A stretch of DNA of 64,000 nucleotides from Sipunculus nudus (Eukaryota; Annelida; Sipuncula; Golfingiida; Sipunculidae). The notes under the pieces are model-generated. The model made no database searches, was not told the DNA's origin, and was given only the letters and a program-made list of their open reading frames with translations. The translations under genes and the position numbers were made by a program. Positions within the stretch are counted from its first letter, which is position 1. Each line of letters begins with the position of its first letter. Location of the stretch: NCBI GenBank assembly GCA_026874595.1, contig CM049309.1:44097079-44161078 (forward strand), given 5' to 3'. Positions 1 to 11,810 of this stretch are shown in pieces.

Positions 1-170
1 GTGTATTGGTGCAGAGAATAATCAGGTTTTTATTATGTACGGTATATTACTTTCCTTGCCGTTACATCAGGTGTCGCCATTTATCATTACTTATTCCTTT
101 GATTCTTGCTGTTTTTGAACATTGTCAATACATTATCTCTGTTCATCTTATTTTTATCCTCTGCTTCCTT

Positions 171-538
171 GGAACGGGGGACAATGATTTGGGTCTGTCT
201 GTCTGTCCGTCCACTAGGTTTTCGTACCGTGCAAGAACTTTCCTAAATATTATCCAATTCAATCAAATTTGGATCAGTGATAGCTCTCATGCATACCTTG
301 AAAATTTATTATCACCAGCAAAAAAGAAAAAGTCCCTTTTGTTCGGAATTAATTCACAACCAAAAATTATGACATGTGGAGACATCTTCAGGGGGCAGTG
401 AAAACCAAAACACAGTCACTATGACATGTGGAGACATCTTAAGGGGACAATAAAAACTAAAATATATTGATAGGGCCAGCAGGGGAAAACAAGAGCTGGG
501 AACGGGGGACATAAATTCCACAAATTTGCTTGTTACAA
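171..538 (+). repeat. Dispersed repeat, gtctgtctgtccgt-headed family (copy 1)
   Basis: It begins with a ggaacgggggac motif and a short (gtct)n run, followed by a module around aactttcctaaatatta, then caaatttggatcagtga and gctctcatgc. It ends at gggacataaattccacaaatttgcttg-like sequence. The same start, module and end recur at 9058-9690. The ggaacgggggac motif also recurs near the right end (about 499), so the unit may be bounded by short direct repeats. Confidence 0.65.
369..472 (+). repeat. Two-copy tandem repeat, 52-bp period
   Basis: The motif atgacatgtggagacatctt starts at 369 and again at 421, each followed by similar purine-rich sequence. This is an imperfect tandem duplication inside the dispersed repeat at 171-538. 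Confidence 0.8.
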
Positions 539-2150
539 TTATTTTTTTGGTAACACAGATTGAGCATGAAGAGCAGAAAGTCAAAAATGCTTATTTATAA
601 TATGAATAGTTTAAAATATATATCATTCACTGAACAGGTCAGCCTGTTTGACCTGTCTGTGTTTACAGCTGTGATAAATGGTGACAACTGTTTTCCTTCA
701 TGGTAGTGATTATGACATGTATGACATTACACTGAAACAAATTTGAGGTCATCACTGTAAAAAGGGGGGTGACAAATCTTTGTTAATTGGTTCTGCTGTA
801 AAAGTACTGCTTTTGTTAGCAAGGCCCTGTCATGTTGTCATCACTGATCTGTACTATGTCCATTTCACACAGATGGTTGAAAGGTGTGGCTATAAGTATG
901 ACATGGGCTTGATTCTCATATTACTAGTATATTTAATTTTAATGCGTTACAAGGTAGTCATATCAAGGAAACAGTTTATTTAACATCTCCTCCTCCCGAC
1001 TTTTGTGCAAAAAAAGAAATACTATACACAGCGTTTTTTTGCCTCATCAAAAATTAAAGGCAAAATAACTGACTGTTTTGGGCAGGCTGTACCAAGCTGT
1101 TAATTATAAAATTGCTTATTGACCCAGGTTAAGCAGTTTAATTACATATGACTTTTGGCTGGCTATATTTTGGCTGGTAGAAATAATAATATTGATTATC
1201 AGGCATGACCTATCCTTGTACAAGGAGCCTAATCATCCTGGGAATCATAAATAAAAACTTGGAGATTACATTTGATTTTCCAGTCTGAAGAATTTCAGGG
1301 AATTTGAGGAATACATCTCAAGTTTTGAAAAAAGTCCAGGAATTTGATTGGCACTAAAGAGAGAATAGTCAGTCATGACCAAGGTATTTCAAGAGATTTG
1401 CTCCTGTTAAGTCACAGAAATGTGTCAGTTTTATAAGTGACCTCTCAGAGAAACAAATAAACCTGTGCACATTCTATGTGTGATGTCTAAGACTGATTGA
1501 AAGTAGCAACATCAACCAGGGTATCAAGAGTGATACAAGTTATGCTGTCAGGTTTTGACCTGTGTTCCATATATAACATGTCAAATGAAAAATTACTTTC
1601 TCAGATAATTTACCGTGTTCAAACTATTGCAGGATGCGAACTAAATCAGACGAGAAGGTATATCTCATCTCAGGTCTCACATAGATCCATCTGGTGGTTG
1701 GCTATTGTAGCTGTGTGTTACATTACATACTAAATGACTTCACATTTGTTCATTCCTGCTCACTGCTACAACAGTGATGATGTATGTTACCAGATTTGGG
1801 TTAAAATGATTATCCTTGAAATCTGAAACTCAAAAACAAAAATCTGTGATTTTTTTTTTCATGAAATATCAATAAGCTTGTTATTAAACAAATTTGGAAC
1901 TGGTCTTTAGTTCCATCACCACCAGCACCTCAAAGGCTGAAATCTTGATGGAACCTACCATTCTTATGTCTCAACTGCAGGTTAGGACTTCAGGATTATA
2001 TGTGGTATGGTGCATTAAAAAATTCCAGAACTTTAAACATTTCTTTCTTATCACATGGTCATCTTCATCCTCATAATATTCATTGCACCACATATAGGCT
2101 TTAGACTGACCTAAATACTTTTTTATCTGTTGTATCAGTTTACAAAGTTT

Positions 2151-2350
2151 GCCTGGACAGTTGAGGGGTAAAACACTTGGCTCTCTCCACTAGCAACCCT
2201 GGTCTGATCCCCAGCTTGGCTATGAGAGTGAGTGGCTCGTCCAAAGCCGGTGGTTTTTTCAGAGTTCTCTGTTTTCCAGCTCTAGACACTACCAAATGCC
2301 ACAACCTGAGCCATGGAGAGTGCCTTGATTAGTCACAATTATATTTTTAT
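2151..2350 (+). mobile_element. tRNA-derived SINE
   Basis: The head looks like a degraded tRNA. It starts GCCTGGACAGTTGAGGGGTA, has an acacttggctctc anticodon-arm-like stretch, and a B-box-like ggtctgatccc at 2201-2211. A non-tRNA body follows and ends gagccatggagagtgccttg, then an AT-rich tail near 2350. This arrangement is typical of tRNA-derived SINEs. The A box is decayed, so it is probably an old copy. Confidence 0.6.
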
Positions 2351-3785
2351 ATTCCATGTAAAATAAATAAAGTTAAAATTTATATATTTTTTTATATTGG
2401 ATTTTCAGAGCCATAGATAATTGTACAGATTCTTCTAAGAGCCCTCAGAACTTATTTTATTTTCCTTGCATGGATAATATATATTGCACAGGCCCTTATG
2501 CCTGGTTTTAATAATATTCAGGTGAAGATTACAAAGGCTTGGTTAAGATGAGTGAAATCACTCACACAGGGAAGCATCTAGGTATTGACATGGATGTAAA
2601 TTAAAAGGTATACCTGGTATACCATGCATGGTGACAGTGAGTACTTTATGCACCTGTGGTGTAAGGTACTTGAATAATAACCTATTTGATCTTGGCAGCC
2701 TGTCCAGTTTGAAGCTGACACACCTCACCCTGCCCCATGATGTTAGGGAGGTTGTCACATTTGATGCTGAGGTCTGAGCAGTAAACCTGCTACACTTTGA
2801 TCATGATGCGCTTGTCAAGTCAGGGTGCTATACCCTCTCAGCCTTAGTCCTACTGGCCCCAGTTTGATGGCAACCAAATAGACAGGGTGCAGTATGAATG
2901 TGGTATCATTTTGTATATAATCTGTGGACATATTACAGCCCCTCATAAAACAATTCATACAGACTTTGCCCTCAAAGGCTGGGAAGCTGTAACAGTATTA
3001 TTTAATGCACCCTCTGTCTAGGAAACAATTAGTTGTCATTACTGCTGTGGAATAATATGTCTTTCTGTTATATCTTGCGGTTTGGGGTTTATGCATTTAT
3101 GTCGTTATGTGACTAAATGCATTGCTTTTATGTTTGCTGTGTTAAGGTTCAGAGGCTGTGTAGGCTAGATGTGCTTGTACTGTTTGAAGTCTCTAATCGG
3201 GGCGTGACTGTGAATTCTCTCAACTTTGGCGACACTTGCTATTTCCCAATTACATTAATGTCTACTCCTTTGCAATATAATGCACGTTTGAGAAAGGAAA
3301 TGGCTTTGTGATAGAGTAGATTCAAGACTTAGTGTTTCACAGTATGGGTAACAGAATAAAGAAAATCCTTGATCGTGTTCTCTGTATGCTGGTATGTTGA
3401 AAATAAACACCAGTCTTCCTACACTGTACAGTCAAATGAAAATATATATTTTTTTTAAATGTCTTGAGATTGGATGTCCATAAATTTTTGAGAATATTTT
3501 CAAATAAGCAGACTTTTAGGGGGCAAAGTCATTAATTAAATAATATCTAAAAGTTATGTTTTCTCATAAGCAGATTCAAAATTCCAAAATTGAAATAAAA
3601 TATAAATAAATAAAAAAATTAATTTTTGAAAATACAGATTATGATGTTTGATACTTGCATATGTAATAAGCAGAGGCACTCTGCTTCATTTCTGTTTGAT
3701 GCGGAAATTTAAGACATTCAGGGGAAGTTTTCAATACTGTCACCCACTGTAACTCTTCAAGAGGCACATCACAGGATGCCCATTA

Positions 3786-4082
3786 GGCAAAAAAAAAAAA
3801 GGTATGTGTCTCAGGAATTTTTTTTTTTAAATCAATGTGGGCGGTGATTTTTTTTTTACCTTTTTTTTTATGTTTCGATAAAAATAATATATGATCAGGG
3901 AAAAGCATGATAACAACAGCATTTATTTGTCAAACAGGTAAAAGCACTACATAACATAGGATATCTGATCAAAATTATATTATTTTATCTTCTTGAAAGA
4001 TGAAAATCAACATAAAATGTTTGATGAGGGGGGTTAAAATTGACGCAGGTGGTGCCTGAGAACCATACCTTCTTTTTTTTGC
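3786..4082 (+). mobile_element. TIR element family A, copy 1 (MITE-like)
   Basis: The left end reads ggcaaaaaaaaaaaaggtat then gtgtctcagg. The right end is its inverted counterpart (ctgagaaccatacctt, then a T run and gc). The interior shares blocks with the copies at 11811 and 32943, such as atgatcagggaaa and aggtaaaagcacta. The size is about 300 bp. The ATGTC-GAG coding-like core present in the other copies is lost here. It is probably a non-autonomous DNA transposon. Confidence 0.75.
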
Positions 4083-5119
4083 TGTAGCATAGGAGAATAT
4101 ACAAATACAAAAATTCCTTAAAGTGTTATAAAATTTAACAAAAAATAATTAAAAAGATTAATAAAAGAAATTTTTAAAGATACTGAATTTGTGCTATTAG
4201 CTTCATGTGGAATACTGTAAATAGAAATAACCTGTGCTTCTTGCTGGCCTGATGTAGGACATTTGTTCCAAAGGTTACTGACAAAATGGCCCTAAACTAA
4301 ACCTTGCCCATGCTGTTCATTTAGGTGTGGTCAGAACACTTTAGACTGATGGTGATATAAATATACCTGGGCAAGGAACCCTTCTGAAGTTTCACACTTT
4401 TGTGAATACTGGTAAGAGATAAACATAGAGACAAGAGGTAATATTTCAGTTGAACCATGGTTGATATTTGATCTCAATGTTATTTTCTTTTACTGGGATA
4501 TTATGACTGTTTAAGCACAGTTTCAGATGATGCTGATTGCATTTTATTTTAGGCCCCTGGACAACGTCTGAGCAGATTAAACCATGTTTATCAATATATG
4601 TATTAAAAATAATGTCGAATTTACCAAAAATGGCTGTATATATTTGGTGCAAGAGTATCTGAATACAATAAAGTGGTGTCATTAAAGAGTATTTGTTACT
4701 TATCAAGCGGTGGCATTTTGACATTCTGACAGTGGGCTCTCGGACCCCTGGATGCAATCACCTGATTGATTTCTCTATCAGCCATATAACATGGACCTGT
4801 GATGTGAATGCTACCAAAATCTTAGGGATTCCTTGTAAAATGTCACAGTTTTGTGAAAATATATACAGTGAATATTTCTCTTTATATTCTACTACAGTCC
4901 CTGGGCAAATCAGACCCTGGATATAGTTAAAACTTGCAACAGTTTAAAGTTTCCTTCTGTGTATGAAAGTACTCAGTGACCTGAGTGATTACAAGTTGTC
5001 TCAGATGTAGACACCAGAATACCACTTATTTTAAGTAATGAATGTTCCTTTAACTTGTTAAGGATGAAAGCAACTGCAACTTGTCGTATAATTATTTCTG
5101 TTTGCTACTTATGTAAAAT

Positions 5120-5760
5120 GTTTTCTTTTGTTTGTCTAGAAGTTTTTCTCTTTTTCTGTCAGTATTTCTTCTGTCAGTCTTTCTGCCTTTGTTTTATCTA
5201 TTCTATATTCCCACCTGTCTTTCTTTTCTCTTTTTAGCTTCATGTATGTCTTTCTTACTGCCTTTCTTTCATCTTGTTTCTCTCCTTTTTGCCTTTGTCA
5301 CTCTTTCAGCTTTTTCTATATTCCTGTTTGTCTTTCTTCTGCCTGTCTCACCATTATTTTACTGTCTGTCTCCACCTTTCCATCTCACCATTATTTTATT
5401 GTTTGTCTTCACCTTTCCATCTCACAATTATTTTTCTGTCTGTCTCATGCTTTCCATCTTACCATTATTTTTCTCTCTGTCTCAGGCTTTCCATCTCACA
5501 ATTATTTTTCAGTCTGTTTGCCTTTCTCTCTCATCACTATTATTATGTCTGTCTCAGCTTTTCCATCTCACCAGTATTTTTCTGTTTATTTTCTCTTTGT
5601 TTCTTTCTTTTATTCACTCTTTCTTTCTTCCTTCCTTTCTATATGGTTGGGCTGCTTTCTTTCATTGTTCTTTTTGTTTTTCTTTCATTCTTTTCGCTGT
5701 TTGTATTTCTTTTCAGCAACAAATCAGTTTAAAATGTTTACCATCAGAATAAAAAGGCTG
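5120..5760 (+). repeat. Pyrimidine-rich tract with 37-bp tandem repeats
   Basis: The + strand is almost all C and T for about 600 bp. Between about 5340 and 5590 a unit of roughly 37 bp recurs six or seven times (core ttccatctcacaattattt, then ctgtctgtctc). Three overlapping reading frames are open only because pyrimidine-rich DNA lacks stop codons on this strand. They are not genes. Confidence 0.85.
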
Positions 5761-5853
5761 ACTCAGGTCCCTGATACTGATCAAATGTGACATGGCTGAT
5801 TAGTGGGGACAATAATGCTTGTTTTACTATTCCCCTCTTTATGATATCTGCAG

Positions 5854-5956
5854 TATGCTGGCAGAGAAGTTGAACATGACGCCAGAGGATGCAGAGCGCT
5901 GGATTGTTAATCTGATCCGAAATGCCCGCCTTGACGCCAAGATCGACTCTAAACTG
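5854..5956 (+). CDS. EIF3E: EIF3E internal exon (PCI winged helix)
   Basis: The acceptor is tatctgcag just before 5854 and the donor is gtaagt at 5957. The exon reads [18 protein letters not shown] followed by [16 protein letters not shown], the winged-helix segment of the PCI domain. The first base completes a codon from an exon outside the window. A pyrimidine-rich tandem repeat stands just upstream and ends about 150 bp before the acceptor. Confidence 0.95.
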
Positions 5957-8225
5957 GTAAGTACAAATTGGACATGACAGCAAAGTTTTGTGGGGTTGGC
6001 TCAGAGAGACATTTGTGTCAGGTGCTGTTGCCACGGTGATGATCTGTCAGTGTGACTCACATCGTGATTGATTTGGGGCTTATCTCAGTGATGTGAGATA
6101 CAACAGACATCTGTTGTTTTGTACAGTTTCATAAGACATAATAATGCTGGGTACCTGTGGTTAAGTATATACTATTTAAGAGTTTGTCATCTTGTATTGC
6201 ATAAAAACCTCTGCACATTGGGAGCAGTGTATTAATAGATATGCTACCAACAAATGAGCATTAAACAGTATTGTTTACAAGAAACATATTCTCTTACAAG
6301 GGTTCAAATGCTTAATTTTATATATAGATAATATAAGATATATCAAATAATATTATTTGATTCAGTGTCATAATGAAAAAGTTTTAAGTACTTTATTTCA
6401 ACATTATACATAGATTATTATGTATGTGTATGAATGTGCTTACCCTTTGCCTGTGATAAAGTGATGGACCCCCAGTGTTGTGATAACTCATATGGCCATA
6501 GTGCCTTTCATAGGTTAATAAATCATTGAGCAGTATGTGATTGATTTATTTGTGTAGTGTATTGGTATACGTCCATCAGTAATATGGTATACCCACTGAA
6601 TGTCTGTTTGTCCGTCCATCAGTCCATCTGTTAACTTTTAGTGTCACCACAATAACTGACCAGGGCTTTGATGGATTTTCACCAAACCCACCATAACCAC
6701 TTACCAACAGATTATCTCGCTCAAGTTCAATTATGGGCAAAATCCAAACATATTTAATCAGGTCACTGGTCACTAGGCTACTTTGCAGTGTTGCTGCAAT
6801 AACTTACAAAGAATATGAAGGATTTTGATAAAACTCATCAGAGATGTTAATCAATAAAATATCTCATATTAGTTTGATTTCCAGCAAAATCCATGCATAT
6901 TTAATGAGGTCAGAGGTCACCACACCTTGGAGGCACTGTGGTGACTTAATGAAACTCATTATACATATTTACCAATAGAGTTTTTCACTTCAATTAAATT
7001 CCTTAGCCGATTTTACACTTATTTTAATGAGATCAGATGTCACAAGACATAAGATGTGCGCATAATGTATGTTTGTGATGCCCTTGTTAAAAAAAAAAAA
7101 GGTCATTTAAAAGGTCATTGGTTTTTCATCTGCAGGAAGTGTATGAATATTGTTTGTATTATAATTGCAGGGTCACGTAGTGATGGGCACAAAGGCAGTG
7201 TCCCCATACCAGCAGGTGATTGAGAAAACCAAAGGACTGGCATTCCGGTCTCAGATGTTAGCAATGCACATTGAGAAGAAAATAGGAAGCAAAAATCAGG
7301 AGGTGAGAATATTTTACTGTTACAATTAAATGGGGCAAAGGGTCGGATTCAGTAAGCTTACTTTGATATTGGAAAGTCAAATGACGGCAATCTGTTCAGA
7401 CTTTCTTGGTGGTTTCAAAGCAGATACCCTTTCACAATCAACATCATGTTTATACCTTTATACCCCCTTCCACTAAGCCTGTATGTAATGAATGTTTTGA
7501 AATATCACAAAGTAATATTAATATATAATTTAATATTTTTAAGTTTGACATTTTGCCATATTTCACTAAATGTGAACCTACCATCCAAGACAATAAGCTA
7601 GAAACATCAGGAGAACTTTCAAACCACCTTGTTTATTGAGCTACTGAAAACAGCTTAAAATCAACCTTCAGACAAGTTTTATCATAATTTTAGAAAATAT
7701 TTCAGGATTTCATATAAAGCTATGAAGCATATAGGAAAACAGCCCATTAGACCTGCAGTCAAGTACAAACATAACAAATCAGTGAGAGCTGGCACCCCTC
7801 ACAGTGTGAGTCGAACCTGTCCCTTAGGGTAACATTAAAAGTAATCATTGATTAGAGCACAGTAAAAGAGAAGAGAAAATACTATCAGAAGTGTTTATCT
7901 ATGTTTAAGAATAATTTGAGCTGATGACGAGATTTGCATTTTTTATTGTGGGAGTGTCCCGGGCGTCAGACCACTGTAAATGCTGTGTACTGATATGGTT
8001 TATACCTTGTGACGTGAGTGGAGATAGTTCAGTCAGGAACATAGGACCAGGGCTTTGTGCGCTGGATGATAACCGTGTTACCTGAATCAGACAACTTATC
8101 TTTATGGTAACTGCTTTTCTGGTTTTATGTCTATTTTACAGTCTGCCAGTACCATCGGTGCTGTTACTGCATACTGCGTATCACAGCCACTGAACAGTCT
8201 GGTGGAAAATATAAAAAAAGAGTAA
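5854..8225 (+). CDS. EIF3E: EIF3E, eukaryotic translation initiation factor 3 subunit e (3' part of gene)
   Basis: Eukaryotic initiation factor 3 subunit e is a core PCI-domain subunit of the eIF3 complex, which recruits mRNA to the 40S ribosome in the cytoplasm. Two exons encode 79 residues that match the C-terminal winged-helix part of the PCI domain almost residue for residue; the run [20 protein letters not shown] is diagnostic, followed by GHVVMG and [11 protein letters not shown]. Both exons have clean AG acceptors and GT donors and join in phase. A third, tentative exon supplies a stop at 8223-8225. Everything upstream of 5854 appears to be intron, since no earlier EIF3E exon was recognised, so the 5' part of the gene lies before the window. 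R-spondin follows downstream on the same strand. Confidence 0.93.
6560..7085 (+). repeat. Dispersed repeat with internal ~145-bp triplication
   Basis: This lies in the EIF3E intron between 5956 and 7171. After a short gtctgtttgtccgtcc run there are three related segments starting near 6645, 6789 and 6935. Each has a gattttcacc/gattttgat block, a ctcgctcaagttcaatt-like block and a catatttaatnaggtca block. It looks like a dispersed invertebrate repeat with a simple-repeat head. Confidence 0.6.
7171..7302 (+). CDS. EIF3E: EIF3E penultimate exon
   Basis: The acceptor is ataattgcag and the donor is gtgaga at 7303. The 44 residues begin [19 protein letters not shown] and end [18 protein letters not shown], matching the C-terminal region of EIF3E. 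The exon starts and ends in phase 0. Reading on into the intron would meet a stop after nine codons, so an unspliced or alternative end is possible. Confidence 0.93.
8142..8225 (+). CDS. EIF3E: EIF3E candidate last exon (divergent C-terminus)
   Basis: A strong pyrimidine tract and acceptor (gtctattttacag) precede an in-frame run of 27 codons ending in TAA at 8223. The peptide ([17 protein letters not shown] then [10 protein letters not shown]) does not resemble the short tail ending in a WATQDSGFY-like motif seen in vertebrate EIF3E. The exon is inferred from splice signals and phase only. The true last exon could be elsewhere in the next few kilobases, although I saw no better match. AATAAA-like sequence occurs at about 8767. 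Confidence 0.4.
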   Translation, partial: SASTIGAVTAYCVSQPLNSLVENIKKE

Positions 8226-9057
8226 TCCTGTAATGTCTGAATTAGTTTTGGTTTTTGTTTTACTTTTTTTTCTATAGCCCTCTTTACACACTAGTGAATA
8301 TTTCAGATATTGTTTATATTGATTATTCTCAAATGATTAGAGATGTAATGAGTAGAGGAAAGGGATGATCATTTCGATTAGATATTGTTAGAAGGCAGAT
8401 GTAAAAATAATATGAAGAATGTAGGAGATAGTGAAAGTAGTAGAAGTCAAACGGAAGAGAAGAAAAAGACTTAAATGACAGAAAGAGAGAGAGAGGCAGA
8501 GACAGTGAGACACTGAGCCACATTTTTTGGGATGTGTAGGAGGGGTATATGTACTGGGGAAAGGGGGGGGGGGATATCTGTCTCTCTCATGCATACACAG
8601 CATGAGTTCTTGATGGACTCTGCAGAGTGCATGTAGTTTCTAGTTTTGTTGTCAGGGGTTCAACACAGATGCCTCTGTGTCCATCTGCCTAGAAAAAATG
8701 AGAATATGAATGGTTAACTTTGATTACACTGCAAATATCCAGGTTAAGATATCATGAAGCAGACTAAATAAAAAAAAAGAACTTCAGTGTCAGCCACTTC
8801 TACAGAATGTTAAATGGTTGCATGATAAAATTCAATTTGTGATTAATGCTAGTCTTCAAATTTCACACAGAAAATTTGTTTCAAGCTTGAGAAAATTTTT
8901 TTTTTAATTTGAACCTTTTCAGCATGCAGCCTCATTTAATTTCTCAGTAAAAATGAAAGTGTTTAATCAAACTAAAGCTAGGTAAACTGTGAAGTTAATT
9001 ACATAGCCCTAAATGTACTGCATAAAATAGGCTCACTACAAAAAATGTTTATTGTCG

Positions 9058-9690
9058 CTTCCCAGAACAGGGGACTTTGATTTTGGGTTGTATGTCTGTC
9101 TGTCCCTCTGTCTGTCTGCCCCTCTGTCTGTCCGTCAGTCAGGTTTTTGTTTCCGTGTGATAACATTCCTAAGTATTATCAGATTTCATTCAAATTTGGG
9201 TCACTGATTGCTCTCATGCTCACCTTGGTTGGGATTGGTGTTGGGAGTATCTGCCCTCTGTCTGTCTGTCACTCTGTCTGTCTGTCCATCAAGTTTTACT
9301 TCCGTGCGATAACTTTCCTAAATGTTATGCAATTTCATTCAGATTTGGGTCACTGATTGCTTTCATGCTAACCTTTGTTGGAATTGGTTTTAGAGTGTCT
9401 CCCCTCAGTCTTTCTGTCGGTCTTTTACTCTGTCTGTCTGTCCATAAGGTTTTTGTTTCCATGTGATAACTTTCCTAAATATAATCAGATTTAATTCAAA
9501 CTTTGGTCAGTGATTGCTCTCATGCTTACCTTGGATGGGATTGGTTTTGGTGTGTTTGTCTGATTAGATAATAATACAGTAGGATCTTTCATTGTTCAGA
9601 TGATGAATCACCCCTTTTAGTGTCACTAATCACCAAAAGATATCGCTAGCAGGGACATAAATTCCTTGAATTTGCTTGTTTTCTTAATTC
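9058..9690 (+). repeat. Dispersed repeat, gtctgtctgtccgt-headed family (copy 2, expanded)
   Basis: The family is the same as at 171-538, but the module is present three times (starting near 9067, 9236 and 9399, period about 150-170 bp). Each module carries a (gtct)n run, a cgataactttcctaaat-like block, a caaatttgggtcactgatt-like block and gctctcatgc. The right end, gggacataaattccttgaa, matches the right end of copy 1. Confidence 0.75.
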
Positions 9691-9717
9691 ATGTTAGTTC
9701 TTATTATTCACTTATTT

Positions 9718-10378
9718 TGGTTTACTTATTTGCTACTACAAGGTGGTTTACCTATTTGCTACTACATGGCAGTTTACCTTTTTGCTACTTTGTTACATAA
9801 GGTTTATGTACATATTGGACAGGCAAGTTAAAATGTGATGGGATGCACAACTCACTTGGTAAAGGGGGTGTCTTGATAATACCATAATAATGTGATGAAG
9901 CTGTAAGTAACTTGCAGAGACTGGAGCACTGACCTTCAGACATGTGTCATGTAGGAATGGAGTAATGTGGTGGTTTTTAAATATGGCTTTATAACCAGAA
10001 TAAAACAAACACAAACAGATCTGGGCATACAAATCTGCCTTTGTGGTTCTCTACAGGAGTAAACAGCATTGGGTAGTCCCTCTGAAAATGACATCAGTGG
10101 CTGCCTGCAGGTGTCACAGAAAAAACTTGTCCCTGTCAGTACCAGCCCCTCTTGCATTTACAGTGATGAGTAAACACCATCATGCCTTTTAAGATTAGGT
10201 CACTTCAGAGTAATTTATTGGTTTTTAGTCTATCATGATGCTACCTATTGGCAACTACATGTTGGTTTACTATTTGCTACTACATGGTCACTTGGTGGTT
10301 TACCTATTTGCTACTACATGGTCACTTGGTGGTTTACCTATTTGCTACTACATGGTCACTTGGTGGTTTACCTATTTT
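9718..10378 (+). repeat. 34-bp tandem repeat cluster
   Basis: The unit tttgctactacatggtcact then tggtggtttaccta (34 bp) occurs about three times in tandem at 10270-10378. Shorter, degraded units lie at 9718-9790. About 450 bp of unrelated sequence lies between. Confidence 0.8.
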
Positions 10379-10387
10379 CTAAGGCAT

Positions 10388-10757
10388 TGCAAAGCAGGTA
10401 GCTGTACCAGGTATTGTGCAACAGGTAGTTCAACCAGGTGTTTTATCAAATGTTGAACAACAGGTAGTTCTGCTAGGAATTGTACAGCAGTTAGTTCCAC
10501 CAGGTATTGTACAACAGGTAGCTCCATCAGGTGTTGTACTACAGGTAGTTCCATCAGGTGTTGTACTACAGGTAGTTCCAACAGGTTTTGTACAATGGGT
10601 AGTTCCACCAGGTATAGGACAACAGGTAGTTCATCCAGGTTTTGTACAACAGGTAGTTCCACCAGGTATTGTACAACAGGTAGTTCCACCAGGCATTGTA
10701 CAACAGATAGTTCCACCAGGTATTGTACAACAAGGAGCTCTACTAGGTATTGTATAA
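10388..10757 (+). repeat. 27-bp minisatellite (about 13 units)
   Basis: The unit is caggtattgtacaacaggta then gttccac. Because 27 is a multiple of three, both strands keep long open frames: a nine-residue repeat like VVPPGIVQQ on + and its counterpart on -. No gene context, splice sites or homology supports coding, so it is annotated as a minisatellite. Confidence 0.85.
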
Positions 10758-11810
10758 CAGGTCCTATGGGTATATTGTCTCACCAGTAATTATGCATGGG
10801 TACAAATTAGCTAGATCCCTCTTTGTATGAAGGGTTTAATTTTAAGCTTCTCTTTCCATTGATTTAACTGGTCATGTCTGATCCATAAAATAAGTATATA
10901 TATTTGTGTAAAACCATCAAAATATTACCACTTGAGTTCTCCAGATGTTAAATATCTTCATTAACATATGTGTGCATTATCGTTATTGTGCTGTGATGTC
11001 ATTCTGTTTACTGTCAGTGCTGCTTGTAAAAGCATCTTTTAATAAGACGCACACTTCTGTTGGACCCCATTTATTTATTTGGTCACAGAGACCGGTTTAT
11101 CTGTAGAACCTGACACCAGGATCCACCAACATGGTATACAAGACCCATAGACAGGGTCAGAAGACAAACATCATCAGCAATAGTTTTAATGGTCTAGATC
11201 CACCAATAAATACCATTGAGACAGGACTGATTTTCAGGGCCATTAAGTTTTACTACACCCCATACAGCCGGCATGCTGATTCGTCCAGCTGTGAGTGTTT
11301 TCATGAAGATTGATGTGTCTCCAATCAGCCCGTACTGTTTTGAGTCATTGTTGGCCCCTGGTACATGCTGTCACAATAGAACATTACTCCAGGCTATTTA
11401 TGACCTTCTCTTTAACTTTCTGACACCATTCAGTCTATCGTTTTGATAAGAAATGACTGCCATATTTCCCTGCTGAAGATTTGAAGATGCTATTTTGTTA
11501 CTACATGTTTTAAAGATTAAAAAATGAAGTAAATTTTGAATTCTTTAATCCTGTAAGTTGACTTACATTAAGTTCACACTTTGCTACCTACTTTCATCGT
11601 AATCTTTTCCTTTGATGCACATCAAATGCACTCACCTGTGTCTGGAGGAATTATTTTCTATCATGTGGTCAGTGAGGTAAAGGAGTGTCTTTCCACGTTA
11701 TAGTGAAATATCAAATTTGCTGGTTTTGGGTGCCACAACTTGCTTGCTGGTCATTAGGTAAATAATTATAAAAATTATTTAGTTATATATCTGAAATATT
11801 GATATTGTAA

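Larger units (their letters stand above)
1..5853 (+). other. EIF3E intron, repeat-rich
   Basis: No coding exon was recognised here. The preceding EIF3E segment (a helix with an FCRIHQC-like motif in other animals) is not present, so this appears to be at least 5.8 kb of intron. It holds the repeats listed separately (171-538, 2151-2350, 3786-4082, 5120-5760). The remaining stretches, 540-2150, 2350-3785 and 4083-5119, are AT-rich and I see nothing specific in them. Confidence 0.6.
8226..11810. other. Intergenic DNA downstream of EIF3E
   Basis: No gene was recognised. The stretch contains the repeats listed at 9058-9690, 9718-10378 and 10388-10757. The sequences 8226-9057 and 10758-11810 are AT-rich apart from a short purine/poly-G run near 8560, and show nothing specific. 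Confidence 0.6.

Noticed and set aside
5132-5790. Three overlapping open frames of 152-206 codons
   Set aside because: They are all in a C/T-rich tandem repeat that simply lacks stop codons on this strand; Phe/Leu/Ser-only composition, no homology.
10372-10757. Repeat proteins of 113-114 residues on both strands
   Set aside because: They arise from a 27-bp minisatellite; both strands open and no start or splice context.
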